DNA of 48,829 nt from Phoronis australis (GCA_002633005.1 NMRA01000014.1:1852205-1901033); one strand, 5' to 3'; positions 11,601-25,014 are shown, counted from the first letter of the stretch. Translations and numbers: made by a program. Notes: generated from the letters alone by a model not told the origin.

Positions 11601-14600
11601 AGAAAGAAACTAATTAACACACAGTTTCAGAGTAGGGGGCGCGGGTTGTCAGACATAATTTGCCAAACATTTCTGTCCAGGAATGTATTAAGAAGTAGGC
11701 CCATACATTCGACTAAAAACAATTTCAGCAAGTATCCGAGCATTTGAATAAAAGTAAAATTTCGAGCTAGAAATTTTATCGCGTCAACTATATATATTTT
11801 AACGGCAGTGGCTTAAGTTATTGATTACCTCAAAATGATTCTTCGCATCAGAACACGCGCTTCAATTTCACAAACAATCAAAGAGGCATTTTGTTACAAT
11901 TGCCATTTCAACTAGAAATCGATAATTTGCTCGCAACCACCGACGAATCAGCGTAGTATAAAAATGGTTCCAAGTGATCAGTGCAATGGGCCCACCCAAG
12001 CGGCCTGCGCATGTCTGGTACTATGTGTACCAGACCGTATGCAATTAACATTTTTTAATGTATATGACTCACGAAAGAGGTAGCTGGGATCATATAGTTG
12101 TATGCTGGGATTTAAAGGAAATGTCATAAACTTCACTTACTCGGGATCGGTCATAACGAGTTTGTGTACCCACATTTGTTGTGTTGAGCTAAGACATGGG
12201 TCTAGAACCGTGTAACTCTCTTCTTCGTCATAGATGAAGGAGTCGATCTGTTCCCTGTCTCGGAAAACAATTTAAATTTATTTGATTGCAGCTATACAAC
12301 TGTACGTGTACCATGTGGGATATTACGTTCACACATCCACCGTCAGCTTGGAATTGAGATTTTTCCCAAGACGACACACTTCCCTTTGAGTTTAGACATT
12401 TACTTAGTGTCTGCATCCTAAAGTGTATTTCATTACCTTTCAGCTGAGTGGTCATATTGGCTCTAAACTGTGTAATTTTTTCTCCCCTTTTCCTTTTATT
12501 TGTCATCAAGAAGTGAAATGCATGCATCAGTCCCCAACCTGGGACCGATTGTTTTTGGTGGCAAGCGAACCCATACCACGGGTGCACAGCCGTTGGCTCG
12601 GGAAGAGCCTAATTACAACTCTTCACAAATAACTTTTACCAAGCATAAAACCTTGGAACCTACTTTTTGTACGCCGTTTTGTAGATATGTGCCTGTGTGC
12701 GGCTCGGTAGTTCAGCTTCTTTGTATGTCTTTTATATGCACAAAAACACTATCATACACCACAGGATCTCTTATAATGCTTAAAGCCTCTTACGAAGGAA
12801 ACTGAGCTGCAACTACACACAGACACCCATACCACGCACCAAAACAGCTCTGGCCTACAGTTGTATGTAACACTGACATGTTCTTGTGATGCGTGGTAAG
12901 ACTACTGAGCAAAGAGGTAAGGGTCCTTTCTCCGTGGCATGTGTTCGACAAGCCCGTACAATAAAGCGTCAATCACCACCTATAGTATTTTTTTAACAAA
13001 ACTCATAATACACTTCACATTGCCGATCGAATTTTCGGTAGAAGTGAAACAGCAGTTATAATTAGTATTACTACGAGTACCTTATCTCGTTATATTGTAT
13101 GAAATCACGTTCCTCCTGCGTCACTTTTGGTCTGTCTTTGGGCTCGTACTTCTCTTCAAGGTCTTCTCTCAGGCGTTCTTCTGCTTCATGTTGCATGTAT
13201 GGGACACCTTAGAATCAATTTGAAAAGAAATTTCACATGTCTTTTATCAGAATTGTAACACGAGTTTGTCTTCCGTTGATTACAATAGTTTATAGATAGA
13301 GTTATTTTAATATCATGATAAACCGACTTTTTATCAATGACACATTTTGATAATAAAACAGCAATCCTACATAATCCTGACTTAAATTAGTAGGTACATG
13401 TATGTTTTGTATGTAGACTTGTTACAGAGCCACCTTCAGTCAATGAGGTTGACTCATCTTGAATCACGAGTAGAACTGTAGTGTGTCGATAATCTTTATC
13501 TGGATAACAATGTACCTTCGTAAACCCATTTGTTGAAGTCAAAGTTCTGAGTTGATAAAAAGTGTATGCTTGAACTTTGGCACATAAATCGCCGGTCATA
13601 TCCTTTGTTGAACTGCAGCGGAAATAAATAAAAATTGAAAGGCTTGACTGTGAACCTGAAAATGAAAAACTGACATCAGAATGATACGAGTAGGTGAAGA
13701 ATTGATCTCGCTTTCGAGAAGAAACGTGAGATTCTCATATCATTACTAATTTTAGACTTTGTAAACAAACATCTTCTCTAGTACCTGCCCCTCAAAATAT
13801 CTGTTGACGGCTTTCATCACAAGACCGTCCTTAAACAATGTTTGTTTCCTGCTCGCCCTTATTTCACTGCCCTGATATGCTTAATTAAGTAGACAACACA
13901 TTTGTTTACAATTTTCATAGACGGTGCGAGATCATTTTTGTTGTTGAAAACATGTCAGCTAAAAACCAATTCTCTTGTCAGATCCAAAATAAACTATTTT
14001 GAGTCACGCATACATTTACGGTAGGTGGCACATGAAGAAACAAAGTTTGTTTTAATTTTCGCCATGATATGATCAACGTATTGAAACGTTTCAACTTGCT
14101 CGGAAAATGTTTCGACCTACAGGGCTTCAAAAAACGACGCTAGGTGAAAGCTACTTCCAACTAAGTAAAATTATACGTATCCTTTCGCGAGCACACGGAA
14201 CTGGGTTTGGCTTTCGATCGGGGTAGATTCAAAACAGAATCGGCTACAGAATCTGAAGACCTTGGCTGGTTATATTTATGAATATTTTTCGTTTTTCGTC
14301 ATAACGATATGTACTGCACATTTAAAACAGTAACTACAAAATTTAAATAAGCGCATTCAGCCTATTAGGCTTATAAGTTACTGATTGCTATTGCACGGGT
14401 ATAATTTATAAACACCTATTGTGTTTGAAAAATGTTTCATGGACAAAAACAGATAGCTTATTGAACAAATTAACCATTAAAATCAAGCTTATCTACAAAA
14501 ATGGAGTGCAGATTCTTGGCTCCACTGTATAGTTTTCTACGTAAGCGGTAATAACACACCAAATAAGGCGCATCCTCTTCTGCATTAGACCACATAAGCA

Positions 14601-17600
14601 ACATGACCTATTTACTAATTCAATATAAGTGTACATGTACATGTACCTCCCACACTCTTTCTCCAATGGAAGTATGTACCAAATCTGAACTGACAAAATA
14701 AAGACCTTATTCTGGGTGAACAAGAATACATATATTCCTCAGTTTGAAAATGTCCTTAAATGTCATTAGTTTTAAATTTTGGTTTTGGTCTAAAAGCCTC
14801 AATCCAGGTTCCCTCGTCAATATTGAACAGAGTTGAATTCATGGTTTCTGTATCACAGAAAGACTTGAATGCAAAAACATTATTCTTATTGCACAAACTG
14901 AAAATACACGGCCTTAGTTCAGCCGGCCAGTCTTATCCCCATTGGCTTTAAACTACTACTTGCACGGTCAACCGTGTCAATTCGACGTAAAAAATATTTA
15001 TTTTCTAATAAAATTTCGGACTAGATTCCGCTCATGAACTAACCAAAAAGGTGTAATCATAAAGTTATAAAATGGCCAGGGAAATTCGTCAAAATATCTC
15101 GTATTACACAACGAAAAGAGAACAATTGAGTCATCATATGGTTGTTGATGAAAAAGTTCGTTCTCGATACATGTAGCTTGTGATTCGATCTGAGCGCTGT
15201 TGATCGAAGCTGAGTTTTTCAACTTCATTATTGGAACCTCCTGATCAGGCCAAAAAAGCATAGTTGGTCCTGGGTTGATTTGCGCAAGTCACGTACAGGC
15301 AGCTGTCCACGTGCTTCCCTAAGAATTCACGCAATACATCTTGTGAAGTACATGTATTGCACGGTCTTGCGTTTTCTAGAGGCTCTTGCATCAACGGAAA
15401 GCGCTCCTGGTCTGTGCCCCGACTCAATTTGAGACTTGGGCTCACCGACTAAAAATCGCCAACCCGCATCAACTTAGCCACAGGTCTGCTTTTTTCTAAT
15501 TGCAAAATGCACGTCAAGTAAGAGTAGGCCTAAGCAAGGTTTGAATCGCCACGAATTGCCAAGCAATTAGTAAAAGAAAAACAAATCCCGAGTCATTGTT
15601 GCTCGTCTCGGGGTGGATTTACATTTGGAAAATTGAGCAAATATACAATCGCCGTACCACCAACTCTATCTTTCAAAAAACAAAGACCAGACTCAACGGT
15701 GCTTATTTGGCCTAACGGGGCTATTCAATGCTTCGCTCTCATTCGCATTGTCTGGCTTGTCTTTTGTTCTCAGCGACTTGTCATGATAGTTTTCGTTTAG
15801 CCAGTTGGCTACTTATCAACATTGTTCAATCGGATGTTACAAGCGTGACTATTAAAGTACTCTAAGACGACTATAAGAAACGCAAACCTGTTCCTAGCCT
15901 CATCGTAGGTGAACGTAGTCAGACCAAACTGCACAAGTTGAAAATTCTTCGCTTTGTTTCTGACCTCTTCATAGTACTTGTCCACACTGGCCTTTCGAGA
16001 AATATAGCCCGGCAGCGATTTCCCTGTAAGACCAGTAGAAAACTAAAATCCCTCATCAAACTGGCGGACCCAGCTGTGACAGAGTGGGCAGTCCTGCAAC
16101 ACTGGCCAAATGCCCGTGACACCTCCAAAAAGGTGCTGGTAGGCTGCACGGTAGCCGGAGAGTGGGGGGGGGGGGAGTCAGGACGTTAGACCCATAAATC
16201 CGCCTTTTACCGTTTCCCGGAGATCAAAAGATTTCATTAAAATCACCAGTGTTTGTTAACTGCTTATACAGTACATGTATATCTGTTTCTTTGGCTAATC
16301 ATAAATTGTCTACATTTGAAAAGCGGAACCAGCTTGCGCTCAACAACAAACACGAAGATAATTGAAATGCTAAAAACACACAGATATTTAACGAAGTGGT
16401 GGGGAGGTATGCAAGTAGCTGAGCAAAATTATCTCTTTTTCTAATGAAGGATGCAGAGAAAGGAATTCTAAGGAAAAGCTTATTTGGTTTACAACCATGT
16501 TCACAGCTATTTGTTTTCAGGCAGTCTCCCATAAATACGATAGTTAACTTACGTGTGTAGATTCCGCAACGATGTCAATTAATTGTTTTGTCGGATGAAT
16601 ATAAATTGACAAGTCCCGACGTGAACACCTTTGGTCCCAATGTGATACATTATAGCCCTTGACGTGAAAAATGTTTGGTCCTGACGTCATGAAATTTTGG
16701 TCTTGGATTGTATTTTTGCCTCGCAGACGGAGTGAAAATAAAGTTTCGGATTGTTCTTAGTTCTTGCATTAGTGAGGTAAGACATTCAATCCCCTATACA
16801 TGTACATGTATGGTGCGTCGCCTTTGTCCATGAGTGGCGCAGCATTGAAATAAGTGAGAGGCTATAGCACCCCCACCCCAGTCCCCTATGGTACCCTGCC
16901 CATGTTACTTTAAATACATGTATAACCCAGTGCAATCGCTTTATGGTGTAGACAGTGCATTGTGGAACGATTATGCGACTTGGACCAGGCCTACCACAGC
17001 CAGGTGTTATTGAGAGAGCGCGTGCACAGCAGTCGCAACTGAATATGCATAAGTTCCTCAAGTCATTCACATGCTGGCAGTACATGTAGAATCCAAACAA
17101 AAAAAAAAACAGCCGCCGTCTCTTCTGGTTTATTCTGAAGCTTTCATCCACACATTGGTAAGCAGAACTGCTGGGAGATAGAAGCTGAACGCGCGAAGTT
17201 AAAAAAATGAAAAAAGCAGAAACAGCTAGTAGTCATGGGAAATAAAGGTTACCTGTAAACTCAGTGTCAATGGCTATGAAAGAAGCTTCATCGATGGCTT
17301 CGAAGATTTCCGGCAAGTGCTCGTCAAAGTCTGTAAAGATATCATTTGAATCTGACAGTGTTCGGCATTACACCTCGCTTTGTTAGTTGCTCGGCCGGCT
17401 GAGACAAATTTGAATCTTCAGGTGCGTTTCCCGTTTGAATGTGCGAACGCGTACATTGCAGGTGGCAGATTGTTGCCGGGGAACTGTCCGACCACGGCCA
17501 AAGAACGGATATCGAAGAAGTCCAATTCCTCAACAGTTCTACTGGGTTTCTTATTAACTACTACAGTCAACCTTCGCATGGTGTTCAAAATTTATTGTGC

Positions 17601-20126
17601 ATACAAGTATAATTGTGACCCAGCACCACAAAACCAGTCTTAAGAAGGGATTTGTCATTTTTGTGATAGTTGTTTTTTCTGAAAATACAGTATTTTCTGA
17701 TCATTTCTGAAACATGTCTTTACCTCAACAAATGGCCGAGATATTGCCATTTCTAGTCGAGGAATGCAAAAATTTAGAGCTTACAAAAGTTTAGGAAAAT
17801 GACCGAGAAAAAGTGGTATTAGTGTCTTTTTTCCATAGCAACCTGCAATTGAGTGTTACATTTAGACTATTATTTTACAAAACATCATAAACAAATAAAA
17901 TTAATCAAAAATTAGAAAAAAATATTCACATAATTACGTTCCAAGATGGCCACCATTCCATGATAATGCATTGCGAAGTGGTCACCATGTAAATGAAAGA
18001 GATTCCTGCTTAGAAAAAGGGAGAGTTTTTTAAAATGAGCTGAAACTATTCACATGAAATCATATTAATTAAATTTAAAAATATAAGTTTTCTCTCTTTA
18101 AAATGTTTTGCTATAGCAACTCATAATTCAAAATGGCCGCCAAAAAACTTGAATATATAAATGTAGTTAACCAATTGCCAGTTATCATAGACATGTTAAT
18201 CTCTTCAAGATTGAGGCACTGTTGAAGGCATAAAGTATAATTACAGGTTGTCATGGTGACTAATTCAAGATGACTGTCATTGAAGTTTAATGGCTATTCG
18301 AAAGAGGGTTTTGAGGAGATTTGTAAGCAACTGTTAGATATGAAAACGAAACATCAACTCCTAACGTGCGACACGAGAATAACGCAAAGTATGGTCCATT
18401 AACTTAACACTGGCATAAAGTAAGCCCCTTAATTCAAAATTTAACAAACAACTACTGTCGAGCTTAGGACAGCCCAAATTCATCAAATCTTATGCATCTT
18501 AAAAATAGATATTACACTGTTTCTTAGAAATGGTTATGAGTCATCGGGAAATTCGAGCGCCTGTGTCAGCTACACGGCCATCAGCTCAGCCACCTTTCTG
18601 TCTTGTCAACATAACGTGACCTCGCGACCCCACAATTTCACGCCCACTTAACAAGTTCCAGCAAATGAGGTCGCTAGCTAAAAGACTAGTGAGCGGCACT
18701 TCTGTTGGATTTACCCCGAGTGCAAAAAGTGAAATTACGACAAGCAGTGCTGCAGTGGTAAAATTAGAGGTAAGTAGGCGCCCAAAGCCTACTCTACCAC
18801 CCTGAGCACTAAACATAACTTTCGGTGCGTAGGCGCTACGTTCAAATGCCAAAAGATGGTTGGCTGCGCCTACGTGCGCCTACCCTCCACTACCGTACTG
18901 ACGACAAATGATTGGACGAAAAACTCACAGAGCTTACTACATGCATAATAAACAAAGTTTGATGTTTCTCTTGATGTTTATGAGTGAACGGGGTCATCGG
19001 CTGCCTGAACCATGCAGTCACGAATATCGGCAAATTTTGACGAAAATTTCACGAACTATACAGTTGCGGAGACGGTGATGTTTTTCAAAATGAAATTAGT
19101 AAGGTTTGAAATGAAGTTTACTTGTTTTAAAGCCATTTTTGTGAAGTAGAATGAATAAATAATCATAATCTGCAATAAAGAATTTTTGACTTAATTTGCA
19201 CCGAAAGCGATTGTTTGTAGTCTGGTCAGGAAATAGAGTTTCCGGCTTACTAAGACTCATTTTGTGGTGGGTCACAATTATTATATGATTTATCACTCGA
19301 ACCAACTACCTAAATTATATACTTTTATCACAACCTCAATCCGATTGTGCAATTTTTACTGATAAGGAAACTCAGTTAAGTTCAACCATGCGTTTATTTT
19401 GAACAGCACAAGGTTATCAGCTTCACTGAGCTCAAATTTTTAAAATCTGATAATCACACGAATGTTAGGCGGTACAATAAGTATTTTGCATGTGCCAAGC
19501 CTATAAGTGCACGGTCTTGCCTTCATTCTATATGTACATATGCATCCTTTTCCGCCATCATTTTGTCATCAGCTTTGTAGTTGGGCTTTTGAATGCCGAG
19601 TGATTCTAAGAAATACTGATTCTAGGAAATTTCAGGGTATGCCTTGATTTTATAGTTTTCCAGAATTTTAGTTCTTACAAACTTGTATTCTTTGTAGTGG
19701 TGCCTAAAGTATAATTAGAAAGAACACGGTACAGTGTAATGTTGCCCTGTAAGTCATGTGCCAAAATGGAACCATGGCACTATTGAGGTACACAACATCA
19801 TACACAACTTTTTACGGCCTCGACCAGACAAAATCGACAGCTACATGTCGCTTTTAAGGTTGCGCGAAATTTTTTCCATAGAGCATTGTGGTGACCCCCC
19901 GCTNTTTTAAGACTGACCCAAGCGGATACGAGTGAAAACGTGTTCTATGTTTGGCTGTCAAAGACGCTTTTTCAGTTACCGACCAATCCCTCACATACAC
20001 CCAGACGACGGAAGTAGGCCTATACATGGAGCCTCCCATTGTAAGAATTCCGGGACACAGCCGAAACTTTTATCAAGTACAGACATTTTGAGCCCATAGT
20101 AACTCACTTGAACGCACAATTTCCAT
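5575..20126 (-). CDS. PARN-like: PARN-like 3'-5' exoribonuclease, copy B (complete, 13 coding exons, 441 aa)
   Basis: Exons, 5' to 3' on the minus strand: 20108-20126, 17253-17330, 15888-16023, 13516-13655, 13081-13207, 12141-12254, 11297-11420, 10038-10094, 8614-8691, 8137-8299, 7358-7462, 6134-6197, 5575-5695. All introns are GT-AG; lengths sum to 1326 nt with no internal stop. Landmarks: MEIVRSN start; IDTEF (Asp28, Glu30); FNFYLFP and CQSSS (exon 4); GVPYMQ (exon 5); EELDKAVGF (exon 8); GKLVVGHNM (residues 266-274); TIDTK (Asp309); LHEAGYD (His360, Asp365). The DEDD set and associated His are therefore intact. Exons 6-7 occupy the place of the R3H domain but are diverged. The C-terminus is a 40-codon exon starting [13 protein letters not shown], like the start of the PARN RRM linker, then a Ser/Thr/Arg/Lys tail ending PTPKRR. 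No RRM follows. It is shorter than human PARN (about 640 aa as I recall). Expected role: deadenylation or 3'-end trimming of RNA. Confidence 0.9.
5698..5930. repeat. AAT/GAT-type microsatellite in intron 12 of copy B
   Basis: Imperfect AAT, GAT and AAC trinucleotide runs on the plus strand, (ATT)n on the coding strand. They fill most of the 438-bp intron 12 and touch the acceptor of the last exon. The Asn- or Ile-rich frames here are artefacts of the repeat. Confidence 0.95.
7358..7462 (-). CDS. PARN-like: Copy B exon 11 (DEDD motif III)
   Basis: A 105-bp exon encoding [11 protein letters not shown] and then [18 protein letters not shown], nearly identical to the PARN motif III segment. His360 and Asp365 are the expected catalytic pair. 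The open frame running on past the donor at 7357 is intron. Confidence 0.93.
8137..8299 (-). CDS. PARN-like: Copy B exon 10 (DEDD motif II)
   Basis: A 163-bp exon encoding [20 protein letters not shown] and then YMAMS, matching human PARN around its LLDTKLMAS stretch. Asp309 would be the third catalytic acid. It ends at RRPFRRPAY plus one base, donor GTATGT. Confidence 0.92.
8794..9720. mobile_element. hAT-like nonautonomous element in intron 8 of copy B
   Basis: Left end CAGTGGCGGATCTAGG with a G run; right end a C run then TTAAATCCGCCTA, forming an imperfect terminal inverted repeat around GGCGGATYTA. Both sides carry TGCACAT (8787-8793 and 9721-9727), which reads as a target-site duplication. 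There is no transposase frame. CAGTGGCGGAT-type ends are typical of hAT miniature elements. A tRNA-like SINE fragment lies inside at about 8978-9050. Confidence 0.7.
8978..9050 (-). repeat. tRNA-derived SINE-like fragment
   Basis: On the minus strand the segment reads TTAAGTGCAGTGGTAAAGCA, then a short spacer and GAGTTCGAGTC, resembling RNA polymerase III A and B boxes. The arms do not fold into a convincing mature tRNA, so I call a SINE head rather than a tRNA gene. Confidence 0.45.
17253..17330 (-). CDS. PARN-like: Copy B exon 2 (DEDD motif I)
   Basis: A 78-bp exon between TTTACAG and GTAACC encoding [20 protein letters not shown] followed by DTEFTG. Asp28 and Glu30 are the first two catalytic metal ligands. 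Confidence 0.92.
20108..20126 (-). CDS. PARN-like: Copy B exon 1 (19-nt coding first exon)
   Basis: ATG at 20126, MEIVRS, then one base before donor GTGAGT. The exon and its donor are almost identical to copy C exon 1 (47095-47113). It aligns with the N-terminus of PARN (MEIIRSN). Confidence 0.85.
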
Positions 20127-20153
20127 TCTGTAGGTTAATCAGCGCAATGCCTT

Positions 20154-20247
20154 CACTGAACTGTTCGCATTGAACTTCCTGAAGTCCACTACTTATCACT
20201 GATCGCGTTGCTCTTAAATGGAAACAATGACTCTGGGTTTTCCCGTT
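20154..20247 (-). promoter_or_regulatory. 5' flank of copy B, colinear with that of copy C
   Basis: Short blocks match the copy C flank at an almost constant offset (26,987-26,993): plus-strand GAACTGTTCGCATTGAAC against AACAGTTCACATCTGAAC, and GGGTTTTCCCGTT against GGGTTTCCCTTCG. This probably marks duplicated 5' UTR or proximal promoter. No clear TATA box is seen. Confidence 0.35.
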
Positions 20248-20589
20248 GCTTTGGTTGTGAAATAGCGACATGAGCTGTTTTCTGGGAAATTAGGCACGAG
20301 TGCAGGCGCGTTATGGGAGTGCAACAAGACGCAAACGCATGATAGGCTGAAGTGCACCACTGTCAAGAATATCTCAATTCTACTTTTGATTCACTTACAA
20401 TGTACTTTCGTGTAAAGTTACACCGTCCAACCCACTGTGCAACAGTTGATTGTGTGTCAGGTATATTTAAGGGTATTCCTTGTACATTATTTATTTTGTG
20501 TTTCTTCTATGCAAGGTGATTCAATTGTTCAGGAGCAGTGGCAGAGAATGAATAACATTGGGCTTGAGGTGTTATAAAGGTCAACAAAG

Positions 20590-20660
20590 CGGGATAATAG
20601 CAATGCTATAATCTGAGTGTTAGGGCAAACACCCTCGGTTTGAGTCGACATACCAGCACA
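20590..20660 (+). repeat. Possible tRNA-like SINE fragment
   Basis: Contains CTCGGTTTGAGTCGACATACC-type sequence resembling a B box downstream of GCGGGATAATAGC. Only the B box is convincing. Confidence 0.25.
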
Positions 20661-21364
20661 AGAGTGAAAAAATAATAACAAATTGAGTTACATATACCAC
20701 TGTTCTATTCATTTATTAGTGTCGTTTGCTCAGGTATTATAGCCCTGTCTAACTACGTCAGATTCAGAAAAAAAAAACATTTACAGTAACAATTGTGGAA
20801 GGTCAAATGAAAACATAGGTCTGGCGAGCGATATCCGAGGTGATTTGAAAATCAATAATAAAACCAATGAAACAATAGTAATACATAGATGCGCGAAGTA
20901 ATGGGTTTTCAGACCTGTTAGTGTAGTCAGGCAAGAAGAAATAATTCAATTTTCGAAGAAAATGTGATGAAAGACCTCTGGACTTTCAGCTTACCGGGCT
21001 TTCAAAATTGAATAGCCACGCACTAACACGCCAGACGGCGATCAAGGTAGAGTTCAATTACATTAGGACTTAGCTAGAAAAGCAAGACTTCGTGAGATTA
21101 CGCGACATATTGCAGTGTATTTCAAATGAGAACATGCACTTGATTTTGGTTAGATTTTTTCGCTAGCCGCGAGACAGCTACTGAACTCTATCCAGGTCTT
21201 TGGTGGACAGTCGTTCAGTGCCACTTATAAACCCCATATCTAATGAAGTAGACGGGACGGTGGATTTCAAGAAACTTTCCTGCTATTTTAATGCCGGCAA
21301 ATTTCCATTGTTGTGTGGTGGAATGTTCTAATACCTTACGAAATAGCAAACCTTTTGAAATATC

Positions 21365-21700
21365 GATGACTTTGTTGAAAACACAACTAAAATGTTTGCT
21401 TGAACGCTTGATACAGTGCCGGTGTCGAATCAATCTCCTATGTGTGCAGCTACATGTACTTGATGTAGCAAAACGGCCGATAAAGGTAACAAACAAATTA
21501 AAACTGTTAACACTATATATTTCGAGACTGTGGCATACCTCATCATCAGTCAATAAAAGGAATGAAGATTATACGAAAGGAAAGGATGAAATACGCGTGG
21601 CAGCGCGGGAAGAGGGGCATGCCAGCCTGAAGCCGGCTGCGGGTGAATGCAGCACACAGTACGAAGCCCACAAGCCCGAAGCAGAACCAGCGTGCGGTCG
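21365..21700 (-). repeat. Degenerate Penelope/retroelement-like terminal repeat, copy 2
   Basis: Inverted relative to the copy at 2880-3190. On the minus strand it reads CTGATGATGAGG, a short possible stem, then CTCGAAATATATAG, an arrangement like a hammerhead core (CUGAUGA...GAAA) with a small insertion. ACAAACAAATTAAA follows on the other strand. The plus-strand frame includes TSSSVNKRNEDYTKGKDEIR, related to the frame in the other copy. Confidence 0.45.
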
Positions 21701-22607
21701 GTACTCAACTGTGAGCTGCTCATTCAACACAGTTTTTCATGACAGACTCAGTGATTCCAAAATCTTCAAGTTAGCCGAAACAACTGAGGTGTCAATTTCA
21801 ACGTAGTGAGCGACCATATTGTCTACTTCTTCATCCCCTAGTTATTTTTCGACCATGTTGGCGTACACAATTATCTTGAATGGACCTGCACTGCATGTGC
21901 ATGGACAACTGTCGCGAGAGAGAACACCTGTGTGTCCTATGCAACGCTGTTCACGAGAATGAGGACGAAGACATTCGTGCATATGACAGTGGATTGGAAA
22001 ACAACATTACATTTGGCCAGTGGTCGTAATCTCATGTTTTTCATTACAACGGGTGACGTGACTTTATATATTCTGATAATAAATAACAACATCCAATCTA
22101 TCACCGGGTTTGACCACCTTAACATTATCCCTTTCAATCTTTATGAGCACATGTTCGTCACTCAGATAATTATTAGATATACATTTTTTATAATACTGAC
22201 GTTCTTGGTGGTACTAGTACAAGGTTCATTGTCAACATGAGACTCAATCCTAGATATGAAAGACTTAAGGCTGTTATCAGGAAGAGATAACCAGGAAGGG
22301 ACAACTAGCTAAACCGCCGTTTTTGGCCTCCTTAACCGGACTTATTTCAAGACGTAAGTTTCGTTTAACTTAAAGGAAACAGATGATTTCATCAGAGAGA
22401 TTAAAGCTTTTTCTATAGAAGGATATCAAAAAAACTCACTTTCCAACCTTAAACAGTGGTGAAATTGTACGCAATCGCAACTTCCCACACGCAGTCACGG
22501 GTATTTAAGCTTTTCCGTCGATGTATACATGTAGATGGCGCAGTAGTCAAGTACTCCCTCATTTGCATATCAAATTTGCTTGTGGGAGTTCTGAGACTCT
22601 CGTCAGT

Positions 22608-22680
22608 TGTTGCGGTCGAGCGCTTGAGTGGATAAAGCGGTGACCTCCCGCTGAGAGCACGTGCTGATGAAGACACCACA
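22608..22680 (+). repeat. Possible tRNA-like SINE head
   Basis: GAGTGGATAAAGCGGTGACC resembles the A-box half of tRNA-derived SINEs. No B box is evident. Confidence 0.3.
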
Positions 22681-25014
22681 GCTAACTCGATCGCTTCGCA
22701 ATCTGGAGGTGAAAACACTGCAGTTCTAAATTCCCGAAAGCAAGCCCTATTTCGAGGAGCGGACTTTGAATTGACTTTGAAGACTTCGAATACTGATCAG
22801 AGAGAAAATTCAAGAGAACTTTAACAACTCGGTATCTGTGTATGGTTTACCATTTGAGGTCCCTGGCCAGGGCAATTGTTGTTAGGGTCTCCGTTTTTGC
22901 AGCATAGGTCGTCTACGAGCCCTTGAAAATGTGCACTTAATCATTCATACATGTATTTCGAAAATTCGAGAAAATTTGTAAAGCAAAAGTTTTGCGGAGC
23001 GTATTAATTCAGTCCAAGTTTTTCAGTGGTCCATAGGCGGTGCACTACAAGGGGCTGAGGGGGCTTTAGCCCCCACTTTTTCAGTGCTGCGCCCTCTATA
23101 CACCTCCGACATGACACTGCCAACTACTCATGAGGGGAAGTTGAGATTCCAAATTCATCAAAAACACAAAACATTCGTGCACAGCACAGAAGCTGTCTTG
23201 TAAGAAATGGCGATGCGTCACTGAACTTAGTTGAAGGCTGAAGGCTGACTTGCAAAAAATTTGATCCATCATCAGACCACCATAACGCAAAGAAGGACAC
23301 TAAAGGATAACAGTTATATTCATGAATGTCGGGCAGCTCTAAATGCCTTATTAAATTAAAAACTAGACTAATGAAATTCAAAAATTTACAAACCGTAGAT
23401 CGAAAAAGAAGTTCAAGTCATTGCTCATAAATTTGGAAAGGTTGTCTTTGCACTTCCTTGATGCTTGTAGCTCCCAATAGTATTGTGCAAGGAATTTAGG
23501 TTCTTCTAAACCGAATCGTTTGCTTGCCATTCCCGTGCATACTGCAAAGGCTGGACACGTCGTGACTCAGTGACGCATCCACGTTAAAAATAAGGTGTAG
23601 TCATGCAGTAGGCTGCCCGCGTAGAATCTGCGCACAGTAATTGACGGGAAAAGACTACTTGAACTGCAGGGGTGAAGTGTGTGCATTTTTGGGCGACGCG
23701 TTCATTTTCCCCAGCCTCCCGGCAGAAGCCACCAGTGGCCGTGTTTCAACAACGAATTTTGATACAGCTCTATAGGCCAAGGATTTCGGGATCGTATCTT
23801 TCAAAAAAAATCTTCAGGAAATGACCGTATTAAAATGAACTTTTCCCGAAACTGGGTCAAAAAACGACCTTGGAGCCAGAACACGGGGACAGGTTCGAGT
23901 TAAGCCGCACGTCTCAAATGAATCATAGCGGAGCTGACCAGCGACTAGCATTAGTTCGTTGAGCTGCGCATGCATGGATCAGACTTCCCAGAGACGCCAC
24001 GACACCGGCCACCGAGGCGGGAGCAGGCTAATTTCTTGACTAACACCTGCTTTTAAATCTGGATTTAAGCAAAATGACGAAGTCCACGCAAGCGAATCCA
24101 AATACAATTAAATGTATTTTCATTTGAAAACATTCAATGTTCTTTGAACAATGACTTGTGTGAGTTCTTAATTTTCTTAGTACCCAATCAGGTAGAACTG
24201 CGTTTCAAGTCATTCACTATAGGGCACGGTATGACGTCATATGACGTAGGAGATTCGAGCCTCATTTGCATATATTAGTGACATCTGTTGGTTCAAAAAA
24301 GAGGATCACGCCCGAGTACAAGCCTGGGAAGAGGTATCTTTCGGAAGAGTAAAACAAGTCATGTTCAAATCATCCTAGTGCCATTAATATGCAGTCTTTG
24401 GGAACCAAGGTGGTGTCATTTTGTAGCTAAAGAGTTAAGCTTTCAAATACAATGCTTGAATTCCAGACGACTTTATCAATTAGTTTTGATATCACCTTTG
24501 AAAACACGTTGAAATGCGCTAAAACAGTTGGCCCTTCCTGGTTATCTCTTCCTGCTGTTATCAATAGAAGAATTACTATATAGTCTAGTTGCCAAAAAGT
24601 TGACCCTGCAATGTTGTTTAATGTTAAGTTTCCTTTTGGAAATTTATTATATGTGGTTAGAAGAAAAAATTAACTTGGTTGCACTTTGTGCAACTTTGAG
24701 CATTTTTTATAATTCTAGATGGCGGCTTTCGCCATCTTGAATTTCCCTAATTTCCACACTCTGAATATGATACGGTGTAGGTATAGGTCAAATCTCTGAA
24801 ATGTTGCAATATGTCAGAAATACTACTATTCCACTTCTCCATTTGAGTCTTTGCGTCTACTGGCATTAGACGTCCCATAAATCAAGAGCTCGGAGATGTC
24901 AGTGTTGTCACAAGTGATTCTGATGGTGTGGGTGCCTTCTTCTACCACTTTCAACATTTACCTATACAGCGTCTGCTTCAGAATGAGAAATTAGACAGTG
25001 GCTCTTATTGACCC

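Noticed and set aside
14998-15445. Two adjacent minus-strand frames (87 and 66 aa) in intron 3 of B
   Set aside because: No family recognised and no paired splice sites; possibly an old repeat.
16786-17151. 121-aa minus-strand frame in intron 2 of B
   Set aside because: No recognisable domain, no splice context and a purine-run start; it appears to be chance.
21215-21806. 171-aa plus-strand and 112-aa minus-strand overlapping frames
   Set aside because: They lie over a dispersed retroelement-like repeat also seen at 2880-3190; the HCCVVECSN start looks slightly THAP-like, but no other THAP residues follow.
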